Below, in pieces: positions 53,172 through 61,617 of a DNA stretch of 64,000 nucleotides. The translations under genes were made by a program, and so were the position numbers. Source of the DNA: Dyadobacter linearis. Its GTDB lineage: Bacteria > Bacteroidota > Bacteroidia > Cytophagales > Spirosomataceae. The stretch lies in contig NZ_CAJRAU010000004.1 of assembly GCF_907165045.1 (NCBI RefSeq), positions 186,001 to 250,000 of the forward strand. The letters run 5' to 3'. The notes below the pieces were generated by a model, which ran no database searches, was not told the origin of the DNA, and saw only the letters and a program-made list of their open reading frames with translations. Position 1 is the first letter of the stretch. Every line of letters starts with the position of its first letter.

Positions 53172-56100
53172 ATGAACTTCAAAAAATCACTGATGCTATT
53201 TCCGGCAGGCTGCCTGCTGGCTGGCCTGTTGGTCGCTACTTACCAGCGTACCAATCCAAGTACTTTACAGAGTGCCGCACTCGACAGTCTTTATAAAGAT
53301 CTGACCGAAGAGCAAAAAAGGTCTCCTAAATATGCAGTAGCGGGACTTTCCGTGACAAATGGGTTAGAAGCGTCCCTTTTTGCATCAGAACCCACTATTA
53401 CAAACCCTACCAATATTGATGTGGATCATTTGGGCCGTGTGTGGGTGTGTGAAGCTTATAATTATCGACCCGCTATAAACGGGAATCCTACTAATAATGA
53501 AGGCGACCGGATTGTGGTGCTGGAAGATACCGACGGCGACGGAAAGTCCGATAAGACCAATGTTTTTTACCAGGGAAAAGAAATCAATGCGCCGCTTGGG
53601 ATCTGGGTGATGGGCAATAAGGTAGTGGTTTCCCAGAGTCCGTATGTGTGGCTTTTTACGGACGAAGACGGTGATCTAAAGGCAGATAAAAAGGAAGTGA
53701 TATTCGAAGGACTGGGCGGCGAGCAGCACGATCACGGCATGCACGCATTCGTTTTTGGACCAGATGGAAAGTTGTATTTCAATTTTGGAAATGAAGGCGG
53801 CCAGTTGCTCGACGGAAAAGGCAAGCCGGTTGTTGATAAAAATGGTCAGGAAATTGATTTCAAAAAGCTGAAACAGGGAATGGTTTTCCGCTGCGATCCT
53901 GATTTCAAAAATATTGAAGTATTGGGTAACAATTTTAGGAATAACTACGAAGTGGCCATTGATAGTTACGGTACCATGTGGCAGTCAGATAATGACGATG
54001 ACGGAAACAAAGGCGTGCGGATCAACTATGTAATGCAATATGGTAACTACGGCTACACCGACGAAGTTACCGGCGCAGGCTGGCGGGCCAACCGGACCAA
54101 TATGGAAGATTCCATTCCGCAGCGTCACTGGCATTTAAATGACCCGGGAGTGGTACCGAATTTGTTGCAAACCGGCTCGGGTTCACCCACGGGTATGGTC
54201 GTTTACGAGGGTAAGTTGCTGCCAAAAGAATTTCATGGTCAAATGATCCACTGTGAGCCAGGGTACAATGTTTTGCGTTCCTATCCGGTTGAAAAATCAG
54301 GCGCAGGCTATACAGCTAAGATCGTCAATATCGTCGATGGAAAGAGAGACCAGTGGTTTAGGCCGAGTGACGTTTGCGTCGCTCCCGACGGTTCGCTAAT
54401 CGTTTCGGATTGGTACGATCCGGGCGTGGGTGGTCACCAGGCTGGCGATCAGAAAAGGGGAAGAATTTACAGAGTTGCGCCTGCAAATGCACCTTACCGG
54501 TTCAAAAAGGCAGATTACTCAACCACTGCCGGCGCTGTGGAAGCATTGCAAAGTCCCAACTTATCGGTGCGTTATCAGGCTTGGAATGCATTAAATGCAA
54601 TGGGCGAAAAGGCAGCTCCGGCTTTGGAAAAGTTATTTAAAGATAAAAATACAGATTACAGAATGCGGGCCCGGGCTCTCTGGGTTTTGAGTAAATGGCC
54701 TTCATCTGCCAAAAAGAACATTGATCTGGCTGTAAAAGACACGAATCCTGACATGCGCATTGCCGGGCTGCGCGCTGCGAGCGAGGCGAAGGGAGTGGAC
54801 ATTTTGGCTTATATTAAATTATTGGTAAAAGATACGGAGCCGCAGGTTCGCCGGGAATGTGCATTGCTATTGCATCACAACAAAGCTACCGTTTCTCCCG
54901 AACTATGGGCAGAACTCGCCAAACAGTATGACGGAAAAGACCGCTGGTATCTTGAAGCACTCGGTATTGGTGCTGATAATCAGTGGGATTCGTTTTTTAG
55001 CGCCTGGGTAGCGAAAGCAGGTAGTAACCCTATTGCCACGCAAGCGGGAAAGGATATTGTGTGGCGGTCGAGAGGAAAAGAATCTTTACCGTTGCTCGCC
55101 TCGCTTGCGGGGGATTCCAAAGCAGATTTGAAAAGCAGGTTGCGCTACTTCCGTGCATTTGACTTTAACCCCGCAGCTAATGAGAAATCACTGGCGCTGC
55201 TTCAAATCATGAAAGGTTCGGGTAAGGATCAGGACAAAGTGAACGAACTCGCACTGAGGCATTTGGATCCGGGTTTTGTAAAACAAAATGCAGAAGCGAT
55301 GGCGTCGCTCCAAAAACTACTTGATAGCAACTACGGAACGCCGGCGTACCTGGAACTCGTAGCGAAATACGAGCTGAAATCCGAAAATCAGCGTCTGCTC
55401 GATCTGGCAATCAAAGAGACTTCCGGCCGCACAGGTCCGGCCGCCGCTGCCCAGCTGATGAAACAGGGCGGGGGAGAGTTGGTCTGGAAGACGATCAAAG
55501 GGAGCGATACCACGAAAAGCGAAGCGATCCTGGCTGCACTCAGATCGGCCGGAAGTAAGGAGTCGCTGGATATATTGAGAGAAGTAGCCACCACAGAAAG
55601 TTACCCGATCGCACAGCGTACAGTGGCGGCACGGTCACTTGGGGGCACGATGAGCGGCGAAGATCAGGTTCTGGTCTTGCTGAAAGAAGGGAAATTGACG
55701 GGTGATGTGAAGGTCGCCGCGGTGAAAGGACTGAGCGGCGCGTGGCGGAAAGCGGTTAAAACAGAAGCCGCTAAATACCTGGAAGGCAGCGTAACCACAG
55801 CCCGCCGGCACCCTGAAATGAAGGAGCTGATCGGTATGAAAGGTGACGCGGCAACAGGCAAACAGGTATTCGGTACCTATTGTGCAGTATGTCACCAGGT
55901 GAATGGGGAGGGAATGGATTTTGGCCCGAAACTGTCGGAAATTGGTAGTAAGCTACCTAAGGAAGCTCAATATGCCGCTATTTTCGAACCAAGTGCTGGT
56001 ATTGGTTTTGGTTACGAAGGTTTCGAGGTCACATTCAAAGATGGTTCGGTGATAACCGGCATTGTAGCCAGCAAAACAGAAACCGACCTGATATTGAAAT

Positions 56101-56255
56101 TTCCGGGAGGCTCGACGCAGGAATACAAAATGTCTAAGGTAAAATCGATGAAGCAGCTCAAAGAATCCATGATGCCGGCTGGCTTGCAGGACGCAATGAC
56201 CACAGACGAGCTGGTCGGGTTGGTTGATTATCTGAGTGGTTTGAAGAAGAAATAA
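53172..56255 (+). CDS. PVC-type membrane-bound dehydrogenase with HEAT repeats and C-terminal cytochrome c
   Basis: A 1027-residue exported protein (signal peptide about 1-23). Residues about 55-440 form an NHL/SGL-type propeller (NIDVDHLGRVWVCEAYNYRP, RIVVLEDTDGDGKSDKTNVF, KGMHAFVFG-like strands, DVCVAPDGSLIVSDWYDPGV). Residues about 450-880 are HEAT-like helical repeats (LSVRYQAWNALNAMG, YRMRARALWVLSKWP). A c-type heme motif CAVCH (about 903-907) lies near the C-terminus, with a putative axial Met downstream, then a beta-domain (GFEVTFKDGSVITGIVASKT). Such proteins are abundant in Planctomycetes and Bacteroidota and are thought to oxidise sugars or alcohols; the substrate is unknown. A shorter paralogue lies at 57241. 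Confidence 0.88.
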   Translation: MNFKKSLMLFPAGCLLAGLLVATYQRTNPSTLQSAALDSLYKDLTEEQKRSPKYAVAGLSVTNGLEASLFASEPTITNPTNIDVDHLGRVWVCEAYNYRPAINGNPTNNEGDRIVVLEDTDGDGKSDKTNVFYQGKEINAPLGIWVMGNKVVVSQSPYVWLFTDEDGDLKADKKEVIFEGLGGEQHDHGMHAFVFGPDGKLYFNFGNEGGQLLDGKGKPVVDKNGQEIDFKKLKQGMVFRCDPDFKNIEVLGNNFRNNYEVAIDSYGTMWQSDNDDDGNKGVRINYVMQYGNYGYTDEVTGAGWRANRTNMEDSIPQRHWHLNDPGVVPNLLQTGSGSPTGMVVYEGKLLPKEFHGQMIHCEPGYNVLRSYPVEKSGAGYTAKIVNIVDGKRDQWFRPSDVCVAPDGSLIVSDWYDPGVGGHQAGDQKRGRIYRVAPANAPYRFKKADYSTTAGAVEALQSPNLSVRYQAWNALNAMGEKAAPALEKLFKDKNTDYRMRARALWVLSKWPSSAKKNIDLAVKDTNPDMRIAGLRAASEAKGVDILAYIKLLVKDTEPQVRRECALLLHHNKATVSPELWAELAKQYDGKDRWYLEALGIGADNQWDSFFSAWVAKAGSNPIATQAGKDIVWRSRGKESLPLLASLAGDSKADLKSRLRYFRAFDFNPAANEKSLALLQIMKGSGKDQDKVNELALRHLDPGFVKQNAEAMASLQKLLDSNYGTPAYLELVAKYELKSENQRLLDLAIKETSGRTGPAAAAQLMKQGGGELVWKTIKGSDTTKSEAILAALRSAGSKESLDILREVATTESYPIAQRTVAARSLGGTMSGEDQVLVLLKEGKLTGDVKVAAVKGLSGAWRKAVKTEAAKYLEGSVTTARRHPEMKELIGMKGDAATGKQVFGTYCAVCHQVNGEGMDFGPKLSEIGSKLPKEAQYAAIFEPSAGIGFGYEGFEVTFKDGSVITGIVASKTETDLILKFPGGSTQEYKMSKVKSMKQLKESMMPAGLQDAMTTDELVGLVDYLSGLKKK

Positions 56256-56260
56256 AATAG

Positions 56261-56296
56261 AACATGGAGCAACGATCAATTGCTCCATGTTTTTTT
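56261..56296 (+). terminator. Rho-independent terminator after the dehydrogenase gene
   Basis: AACATGGAGCAA (56261-56272) and TTGCTCCATGTT (56280-56291) are exact reverse complements with a 7-base loop, followed by a run of T. It closes the 53172 transcript five bases after its stop. Confidence 0.92.
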
Positions 56297-56348
56297 GTAG
56301 AGGGGTTTATTGAAGGGCTAGGGCACTTGTAATTTGACTTAGTGCTGA

Positions 56349-56447
56349 TAACCCCTAAATCCCCAAAAGGGGACTTGTAGCTTTTTATTGTTTAATGAAC
56401 TTTCAACATTATTTCTGATCAACGTTCTCCCCTTCAGGGGTCGGGGG
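56349..56447. repeat. CCCC/GGGG inverted element, possibly an interspersed repeat
   Basis: The left end TAACCCCTAAATCCCCAAAA (then GGGGACTT, to 56376) and the right end TCTCCCCTTCAGGGGTCGGG (56426-56445) are imperfect reverse complements. Each has its own CCCC-N4-GGGG hairpin. Very similar C/G-rich palindromes are, to my knowledge, frequent between Bacteroidota genes. Confidence 0.5.
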
Positions 56448-56557
56448 AATTTGCAGAATCCTTACAGCAATGAATTGCATACATACCCAGTAATAATATA
56501 CACAACTTTACATCTTCTCTCCATTATTCAGGAGCTGCGGCGGGCTTCTTGATAAAT

Positions 56558-56573
56558 TAGCAAAAGTTTGCTA
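56558..56573. promoter_or_regulatory. Perfect palindrome before the antitoxin gene, candidate operator
   Basis: TAGCAAAAGTTTGCTA is two 7-base arms (TAGCAAA, TTTGCTA) around AG. It ends 10 bases before the antitoxin ATG, which fits autoregulation of a type II toxin-antitoxin operon. Confidence 0.55.
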
Positions 56574-56583
56574 GGTTTAAATT

Positions 56584-56838
56584 ATGAACACACTCAGAAT
56601 TGACATACAGAACGAGAAAGATATTTCCGTTCTCGAGAAGCTGTTGACAGAGTTAGGCTTTGAATATAGGCTTGAATCTGAACGTCATGTATTCGAAAAT
56701 ATCACCGAGGCGGCTGGATTAGGAATTGCCGAAGGATTAAGAGATTTACGCGATGGCCGGATCGTGGAAGATAAGACCGCCCGAGAGAGAATCGACAGCA
56801 AAATTTCTGAAATGAGAAACAGAATAGCGAGCCGGTGA
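56584..56838 (+). CDS. Putative antitoxin of a ParDE-like module
   Basis: An 84-residue acidic protein: NTLRIDIQNEKDISVLEKLL, a central helix ENITEAAGLGIAEGLRDLRD and a charged C-terminus. The middle LGIAEGLRDLRDGRIVED pattern is frequent in short Bacteroidota antitoxins whose gene immediately precedes a RelE/ParE toxin. DNA binding is presumed via the N-terminal region, but no canonical ribbon-helix-helix can be claimed. The stop overlaps the toxin start by four bases (GTGA), which couples translation. A perfect palindrome upstream could be its operator. The partner gene gives this call most of its strength. Confidence 0.72.
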   Translation: MNTLRIDIQNEKDISVLEKLLTELGFEYRLESERHVFENITEAAGLGIAEGLRDLRDGRIVEDKTARERIDSKISEMRNRIASR

Positions 56839-57128
56839 GGCAGATTGATTGGACTGAGCGCGCAATTTCTGACTATGAATTTTTGACCGAATATCTCTTT
56901 GAAACCTGGGGTGAACACATCGCGATGAGGGTTTTGTCGGAAATCGACTATCAGCTTTCGAGAATTCAAAAGGTTCCGATGCAGTTTCCGGTTTTTATTC
57001 GGGAAAACGAGATCCGACGTTGCGTTGCTTCTCCTCAAACCTCTATTTTTTTTGTAATAAGACCAGAAAGTGTATTAGTACTGTCAACTTTTGACAATAG
57101 ACTGAATCCACAAAAACATCCCTGGTAG
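56835..57128 (+). CDS. RelE/ParE-family toxin
   Basis: A 97-residue toxin that begins with GTG at 56835, overlapping the antitoxin stop. The fold signature is IDWTERAISDYEFLTEYLFE (N-terminal helices), AMRVLSEIDYQLSRIQKVPM, FPVFIRENEIRRCVASPQTS and a final strand FFVIRPESVLVLSTFDNRL with the family's common terminal NRLNPQK. ParE poisons DNA gyrase, RelE cleaves mRNA at the ribosome; the exact target cannot be read here. The pair is inserted between two paralogous dehydrogenase genes, so it may have been acquired later. Confidence 0.82.
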   Translation: MRQIDWTERAISDYEFLTEYLFETWGEHIAMRVLSEIDYQLSRIQKVPMQFPVFIRENEIRRCVASPQTSIFFVIRPESVLVLSTFDNRLNPQKHPW

Positions 57129-57240
57129 ATATTTTTTCTAACCTCTCTGCTTCAATTCTTTTCCGGACTTCCTTTCCTTATTCAGTAAACATAAGGTATT
57201 TTTATACGTTTATTGAGAGTTTGAAATCTTAGAGGTCGTT

Positions 57241-59949
57241 TTGAAATATATCCATTTTTTTAAGTCTGCATTTCGCTTTACCGTAGTAGCTGCCCTTCTT
57301 CCTTATTACGGTTTTTCCCAGGTTACCGATACATTAGTTACTGAGCCAGTGGTTGTTATCGACCCGGATAGCGCTTATGCAGCTCTTTCTGAGCCGGAAA
57401 AGCGTTTTTCACGGAATGCAGTCGCTGGTATCAAAGTTGCCGACGGACTCGAAGCGACATTGTTTGCTTCCGAGCCGAATGTGATTAATCCGATCAATAT
57501 CGATGTGGATCACCGTGGCAGGGTTTGGGTTTGTGAAGCTTATAATTATCGCCCGGCCGTCAACGGAAAATCCGAACTGGGAATGGGCGACCGTATCCTG
57601 ATCCTGGAAGATAAGGATGGAGACGGAAAAGCCGATGTTACCAAGGTTTTTTATCAGGGACCGGAGATCAATGCGCCGCTCGGGATCTGGGTAATGGGCA
57701 ATAAAGCGATCGTTTCTCAAAGTCCGTACGTGTGGCTTTTTACAGATACAAACGGCGACGATAAGGCTGATACCAAGGAAATTCTCTTCAAAGGAATAGG
57801 CGGCGTGCAAAGTGACGCAGGTGTACACGCATTCGTTTTCGGGCCCGATGGAAAATTTTACTTCAACTTCGGAAATGCCGGAAGACAGCTGGTAGACGGT
57901 CAGGACAGGCCTCTATTGGACAAATATGAGAGACCGATCGATTTCAGGCAATTCAAACAAGGTGTAGTTTTTCGCTGCGAGCAGGACTTTACCAAAGTTG
58001 AAATTATGGCTGAAAATTTCCGAAATGGTTTTGAAGTAGCCGTCGACAGCTACGGAACCATGTGGCAGTCGGACCAGGAAGAGCCGGGTAACGGAAGTGA
58101 CCGGATTTCTTATGTGATGGAAAATGGGAATTTCGGGTATATCGACGAAATGACTGGCGCAAGCTGGCGACTTAACAGAACTAATCTTGAAGACGAAATA
58201 CCGCGGAGGCACTGGCACCAGAACGATCCGGGCGTAGTGCCAGATCTGTTGCAAACGGGTTCAGGGTTTCCGATGGGAATGACCATTTACGAAGGCGAAT
58301 TGCTTCCCCGCCGCTACTGGGACCAGATATTGCTCGCCGACGCAGGTCAGCGCTACGTGAATGCATTTCCCGTCGAAGTTGACGGAGCGGGCTACAAATC
58401 GACTGGAATCCTGCCGATCGTGGAAGGTACCCGCGACAAATGGTTCCGGCCTACGGACGTTTGCGTTGCGCCCGACGGTTCCCTCATTATTTCCGATTGG
58501 TACGATCCTGTGATCGGCTCGAATCAAATGAAAGACAAAAGTCGCGGGCGGATATTCCGCGTGGCGCCTCCGGGAGTACCGTATACCATTCCCGTTTTTG
58601 ACCTTACTAATCCGGAGGAGGCGGTGAAAGCATTGCAAAGCCCCAACCTATCAATGCGTTACCTGGCCTGGAATGCCTGTGTAAAGCACGGTTGGAATGC
58701 AGAACCATTTCTGGAAGAGCTTTTTAACAGATATAATGCAAACCCGAAGCTGCGCGCCCGGGCATTGTGGGTACTTAACCGCATCGAAGGTTTTAACTAC
58801 CGCGCACTGGATATTGGTTTCAGACATTTAAATCCAAATATCCGTATTACGGCATTACGTGCTGTGCGTCAGCGTAATAGCGACCCAACGGAATATATCA
58901 AAAGACTTACAGCAGATCCAGATCCGCAAGTGCGTCGCGAATGCGCGCTTGCGATCAATCATAACCACACTTATGAAGCGTTGGATGTGTGGCTGCAATT
59001 GGCGAAACAATATAAAGGAAATGACCGCTGGACTGTGGAGGCACTCAGTATCGGTGCATTCGATCAGTGGGAGCGGATTTTTCCAGCCTGGTTGGAAAGA
59101 CAAAAGGGTAAACCGACTGCTACCGACGCAGGCAAAGATATTATCTGGCTCGCCCGGACCCGGCAGGCGATCCCATATTTGACGGAAGCCGCGGCCGACA
59201 CTTCTGTCGATTTCAAAAGCAGGTTAAGGTATTTCCGCGCATTCGATTTCTTCCGTGCCGGTTACGAAAAGTCACAGGCGCTGCTGAATGTGCTCTCAGT
59301 TCCGGCAAGCGACCGGATTGAAGTGAGCAAGCTGGCACTGCTGCATTTGGATAAATCATTTGTAAAAAACTCCCAGCAGGGATTATCCGCATTGAACAAA
59401 TTGCTCGACGAAACCTATGGTACCGAGCATTACATTGACCTGATGACGCGCTACGAGCTCGAATCTGAAAATGACCGGCTGCTTAAAATGGCGCTGGACA
59501 AATCGGACGAAGTGCTCGGGAGAGACGCGGGTGCATTATTGTTGGAACAAGCGGGGATTTCTTACGTAACCCAAAAGCTGGCCGGCATGAATGATGCGAA
59601 GAAAATCGCTTTGCTGGCTTCTATTCAAACAGTAGGAAGTAGTGAGTCCGTGTACCTGCTGCGCTCCGCTGCCGTCAATCCGGACGAATCAGTGGCTGTT
59701 CGCAAGAATGCTGCTAAGTTCCTGGGTGCGAGCTGGCCAGGTGAAGAAGCGGTTGTGAAGCTACTCCTCGACGACCGGCTTGCGGGCGAAGTAAAAGAAG
59801 GCGCACTGGACGGGGTAAGAAACGCATTCAGGGAAGATATCAAGGCTCAGCTCGCTCCTTATTTTCCTAAACCGGCAGTGCAGGAAGCCGAGGCTGCTCC
59901 GCAAAAGCCAGCTTCCAGGAAGGAACGCCGCAAAAGGAGAAGATCTTAG
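57241..59949 (+). CDS. PVC-type membrane-bound dehydrogenase with HEAT repeats, no cytochrome domain
   Basis: A 902-residue paralogue of the 53172 protein. No ATG is available near the 5' end; TTG 57241 gives a good signal peptide (FRFTVVAALLPYYGFSQ), and an in-frame stop lies at 57214. The propeller carries blocks shared with its paralogue (NIDVDHRGRVWVCEAYNYRP, APLGIWVMGNKAIVSQSPYV, DVCVAPDGSLIISDWYDPVI), and the HEAT region includes LSMRYLAWNACVKHG. The heme-binding CxxCH and the following beta-domain are missing and the protein ends in a basic tail, SRKERRKRRRS. It may need a separate electron acceptor or have a binding role. Context: 91 bases before a Tat TIM-barrel gene. Confidence 0.86.
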   Translation: MKYIHFFKSAFRFTVVAALLPYYGFSQVTDTLVTEPVVVIDPDSAYAALSEPEKRFSRNAVAGIKVADGLEATLFASEPNVINPINIDVDHRGRVWVCEAYNYRPAVNGKSELGMGDRILILEDKDGDGKADVTKVFYQGPEINAPLGIWVMGNKAIVSQSPYVWLFTDTNGDDKADTKEILFKGIGGVQSDAGVHAFVFGPDGKFYFNFGNAGRQLVDGQDRPLLDKYERPIDFRQFKQGVVFRCEQDFTKVEIMAENFRNGFEVAVDSYGTMWQSDQEEPGNGSDRISYVMENGNFGYIDEMTGASWRLNRTNLEDEIPRRHWHQNDPGVVPDLLQTGSGFPMGMTIYEGELLPRRYWDQILLADAGQRYVNAFPVEVDGAGYKSTGILPIVEGTRDKWFRPTDVCVAPDGSLIISDWYDPVIGSNQMKDKSRGRIFRVAPPGVPYTIPVFDLTNPEEAVKALQSPNLSMRYLAWNACVKHGWNAEPFLEELFNRYNANPKLRARALWVLNRIEGFNYRALDIGFRHLNPNIRITALRAVRQRNSDPTEYIKRLTADPDPQVRRECALAINHNHTYEALDVWLQLAKQYKGNDRWTVEALSIGAFDQWERIFPAWLERQKGKPTATDAGKDIIWLARTRQAIPYLTEAAADTSVDFKSRLRYFRAFDFFRAGYEKSQALLNVLSVPASDRIEVSKLALLHLDKSFVKNSQQGLSALNKLLDETYGTEHYIDLMTRYELESENDRLLKMALDKSDEVLGRDAGALLLEQAGISYVTQKLAGMNDAKKIALLASIQTVGSSESVYLLRSAAVNPDESVAVRKNAAKFLGASWPGEEAVVKLLLDDRLAGEVKEGALDGVRNAFREDIKAQLAPYFPKPAVQEAEAAPQKPASRKERRKRRRS

Positions 59950-60040
59950 TAAAAGTGCATTTGTAAAATAATAGAAGTGCTTTTGAGGTAAATCAGTGCA
60001 TTTCGTTTCTTTACAATTCAAACATAACTTAAGAAAAAAC

Positions 60041-60967
60041 ATGCTTCGTAGAAATTTCGTAAAATCTACATTAGGTCTGGCGGGTGCAGCAGTAGCAGCT
60101 GATAATGCTTTTGCCAACCAGCCAGCCCCGACCGCCAAGAATCAGTTCAAGCTCAAATACGCACCCCATTTCGGAATGTTCCAGAACAAAGCCGGAAAAG
60201 GTGTGATCGACCAGTTGAAATTTATGGCCGATAATGGATTTATGGGTCTTGAAGATAATGGTATGATGGGCCGCCCGGTGCAGGAGCAGGAAGCGATCGC
60301 GAAAGAAATGACGCGCCTGGGAATGGAAATGGGGGTTTTTGTGGTAGATAAAGGCGGAAACGGAGCAAATACGCTGGCAGCTGGAAAGCAGGAATACATT
60401 GATATTTTCCTCAATGGCTGTAAAAAAGCGGTCGAAGTGGCTAAACGCGTAAATGCGAAATGGATGACGGTTGTTCCTGGCGATTTTGAAAGAAACCTGC
60501 CAATAGGCGTGCAAACCGGTCACGTGATCGACGCATTGCGCCGCGGCGCCGAGATCCTGGAACCACACGGGCTGGTAATGGTTTTGGAGCCGCTCAGTGA
60601 TTCACCAAACCTTTTCCTGCGTACTTCCGAGCAGACTTATGAAATATGCCGCGGGGTAAATAGTAAATCGTGCAAGATCCTGTATGATATCTATCACATG
60701 CAGAAGAACGAAGGTCGCCTGATCTACAATATCGACAAAACTTGGAGCGAGATTGATTATTTCCAGATCGGTGACGAGCCGGGAAGGAAAGAGCCGACTA
60801 CCGGCGAGATCAATTACAAAAACATATTCAAATACATTTACGACCGCAGCAAAAAAGAAAATAAATCCTTTATCATGGGCATGGAGCACGGGAATTCACA
60901 AACCGGAGCCGAAGGCGAAGACGCGCTGATCAAGGCGTATGTGGAGAGTGATGCATTTAAGGTTTAG
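60041..60967 (+). CDS. Tat-exported TIM-barrel protein, hydroxypyruvate isomerase-like
   Basis: A 308-residue protein starting at ATG 60041 (MLRRNFVKSTLGLAGAAVAA). The N-terminus is a twin-arginine signal (RRNFVK). The body is an AP-endonuclease-2-type TIM barrel: KYAPHFGMFQNKAGKGVIDQ, NGFMGLEDNGMMGRP, VMVLEPLSDSPNLFL and the metal-binding ILYDIYHMQKNEGRLI, then DYFQIGDEPGRKEPTTGEIN and FIMGMEHGNSQTG. These are features of hydroxypyruvate isomerase (Hyi) and sugar isomerase relatives, but the export signal points to a periplasmic role. It follows the heme-less dehydrogenase gene, so both may act on the same sugar-like compound (inference). Confidence 0.86.
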   Translation: MLRRNFVKSTLGLAGAAVAADNAFANQPAPTAKNQFKLKYAPHFGMFQNKAGKGVIDQLKFMADNGFMGLEDNGMMGRPVQEQEAIAKEMTRLGMEMGVFVVDKGGNGANTLAAGKQEYIDIFLNGCKKAVEVAKRVNAKWMTVVPGDFERNLPIGVQTGHVIDALRRGAEILEPHGLVMVLEPLSDSPNLFLRTSEQTYEICRGVNSKSCKILYDIYHMQKNEGRLIYNIDKTWSEIDYFQIGDEPGRKEPTTGEINYKNIFKYIYDRSKKENKSFIMGMEHGNSQTGAEGEDALIKAYVESDAFKV

Positions 60968-61015
60968 CTGTTGGCTATTAGCTATTGGCTATTGGCTGTT
61001 AGGTATTAGCTATTG
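60967..61015 (+). repeat. Degenerate GCTRTTR heptamer array
   Basis: Seven head-to-tail heptamers starting at the last base of the TIM-barrel stop: GCTGTTG, GCTATTA, GCTATTG, GCTATTG, GCTGTTA, GGTATTA, GCTATTG. They are reverse-complement relatives of the TAACAGC array at 61083-61152, giving a large inverted arrangement around the terminator. Confidence 0.85.
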
Positions 61016-61040
61016 GTTTAAGAATGAATTTAGAGACAAC

Positions 61041-61079
61041 AAAAAAACCGGAGTAGATCACCTACCTCCGGTTTTTTTA
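61041..61079. terminator. Bidirectional intrinsic terminator
   Basis: AAAAAAACCGGAG (61041-61053) and CTCCGG plus T run (61066-61078) form a strong stem, extended inward by TAG/CTA with one bulge. The A run and T run make it usable by both converging genes. Confidence 0.88.
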
Positions 61080-61082
61080 TTC

Positions 61083-61152
61083 TAACAGCTAACAGCTAAC
61101 AGCTAACAGCTAACAGCTAACAGCTAACAGCTAACAGCTAACAGCTAACAGC
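61083..61152 (+). repeat. Perfect TAACAGC heptamer array, ten copies
   Basis: Ten identical heptamers TAACAGC in direct tandem fill 61083-61152 exactly, ending three bases before the convergent CBM48-like gene stop. Perfect copies suggest recent slippage or conversion, in contrast with the degenerate inverse array upstream. Confidence 0.95.
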
Positions 61153-61155
61153 CAA

Positions 61156-61467
61156 CTAGCTGCAAACAACCACTGAATTTTCAGCTAATTCGTCTACACC
61201 TGCTGGTACGTATTTGTCTGCTTCCCAGTCATTTTCCCATTTCTCGCCATCCAAAATATAGCGGAACTGGTGCTCCCCTGCGGCTAGTTCTACAATGCCT
61301 TTGAACGATCCGTCTTTTTGTTTTTTAAGCACAACCGCCTCAGGATTCCAATTGTTAAATTCGCCAACAACGGCTACTGTCTTCGCGTCCGCAGCGGCTT
61401 CCGCAGGAACTGTAAATGTTACTTTGTAAACAGACTTGCTCTTTACAAATTGTTTTGCTAATGCCAT
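61156..61467 (-). CDS. Stand-alone CBM48/AMPK-type glycogen-binding domain protein
   Basis: A 103-residue cytoplasmic protein that starts at ATG 61467 (MALAKQFVKSKSVYKVTFTV), not the TTG at 61473. The body is an early-set beta-sandwich: VAVVGEFNNWNPEAVVLKKQ, DGSFKGIVELAAGEHQFRYI, DGEKWENDWEADKYVP, the pattern of isoamylase N-terminal or AMPK beta-subunit carbohydrate-binding modules, with the Trp residues expected to contact glucan. No catalytic domain is attached. A good promoter box lies upstream on the minus strand. Glycogen or other alpha-glucan binding is inferred from fold; a specific partner is not evident. Confidence 0.85.
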   Translation of the reverse strand: MALAKQFVKSKSVYKVTFTVPAEAAADAKTVAVVGEFNNWNPEAVVLKKQKDGSFKGIVELAAGEHQFRYILDGEKWENDWEADKYVPAGVDELAENSVVVCS

Positions 61468-61496
61468 AATCAAGTAGTGTTAAATAATCGATGGCA

Positions 61497-61527
61497 CAAA
61501 TATACAATCAAAAATTATTCAAATCAA
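61497..61527 (-). promoter_or_regulatory. Promoter of the CBM48-like gene
   Basis: On the minus strand TATATTTG (61497-61504, TAnnTTTG) lies 30 bases before the ATG, with TTG at 61525-61527 after 20 bases or TTTG at 61520-61523 after 15. This is a convincing Bacteroidota-type promoter. Confidence 0.55.
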
Positions 61528-61617
61528 TGAATATCAATACTATATACGTTTTTGGTCTTCGAAAAATTATAAACGCTCGTTTTCGCTCACTTTTTTAGAC
61601 GCCAGATTTTCAGCGTC

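Larger units (their letters stand above)
56297..56583. other. Intergenic region before the ParDE-like pair
   Basis: About 290 non-coding bases containing a CCCC/GGGG palindromic element (56349-56447) and a perfect palindrome at 56558-56573 close to the antitoxin ATG. No RNA gene or full promoter box seen. Confidence 0.55.

Noticed and set aside
61083..61152. CRISPR-like array
   Set aside because: The ten units are contiguous heptamers with no spacers and no cas genes in the window.
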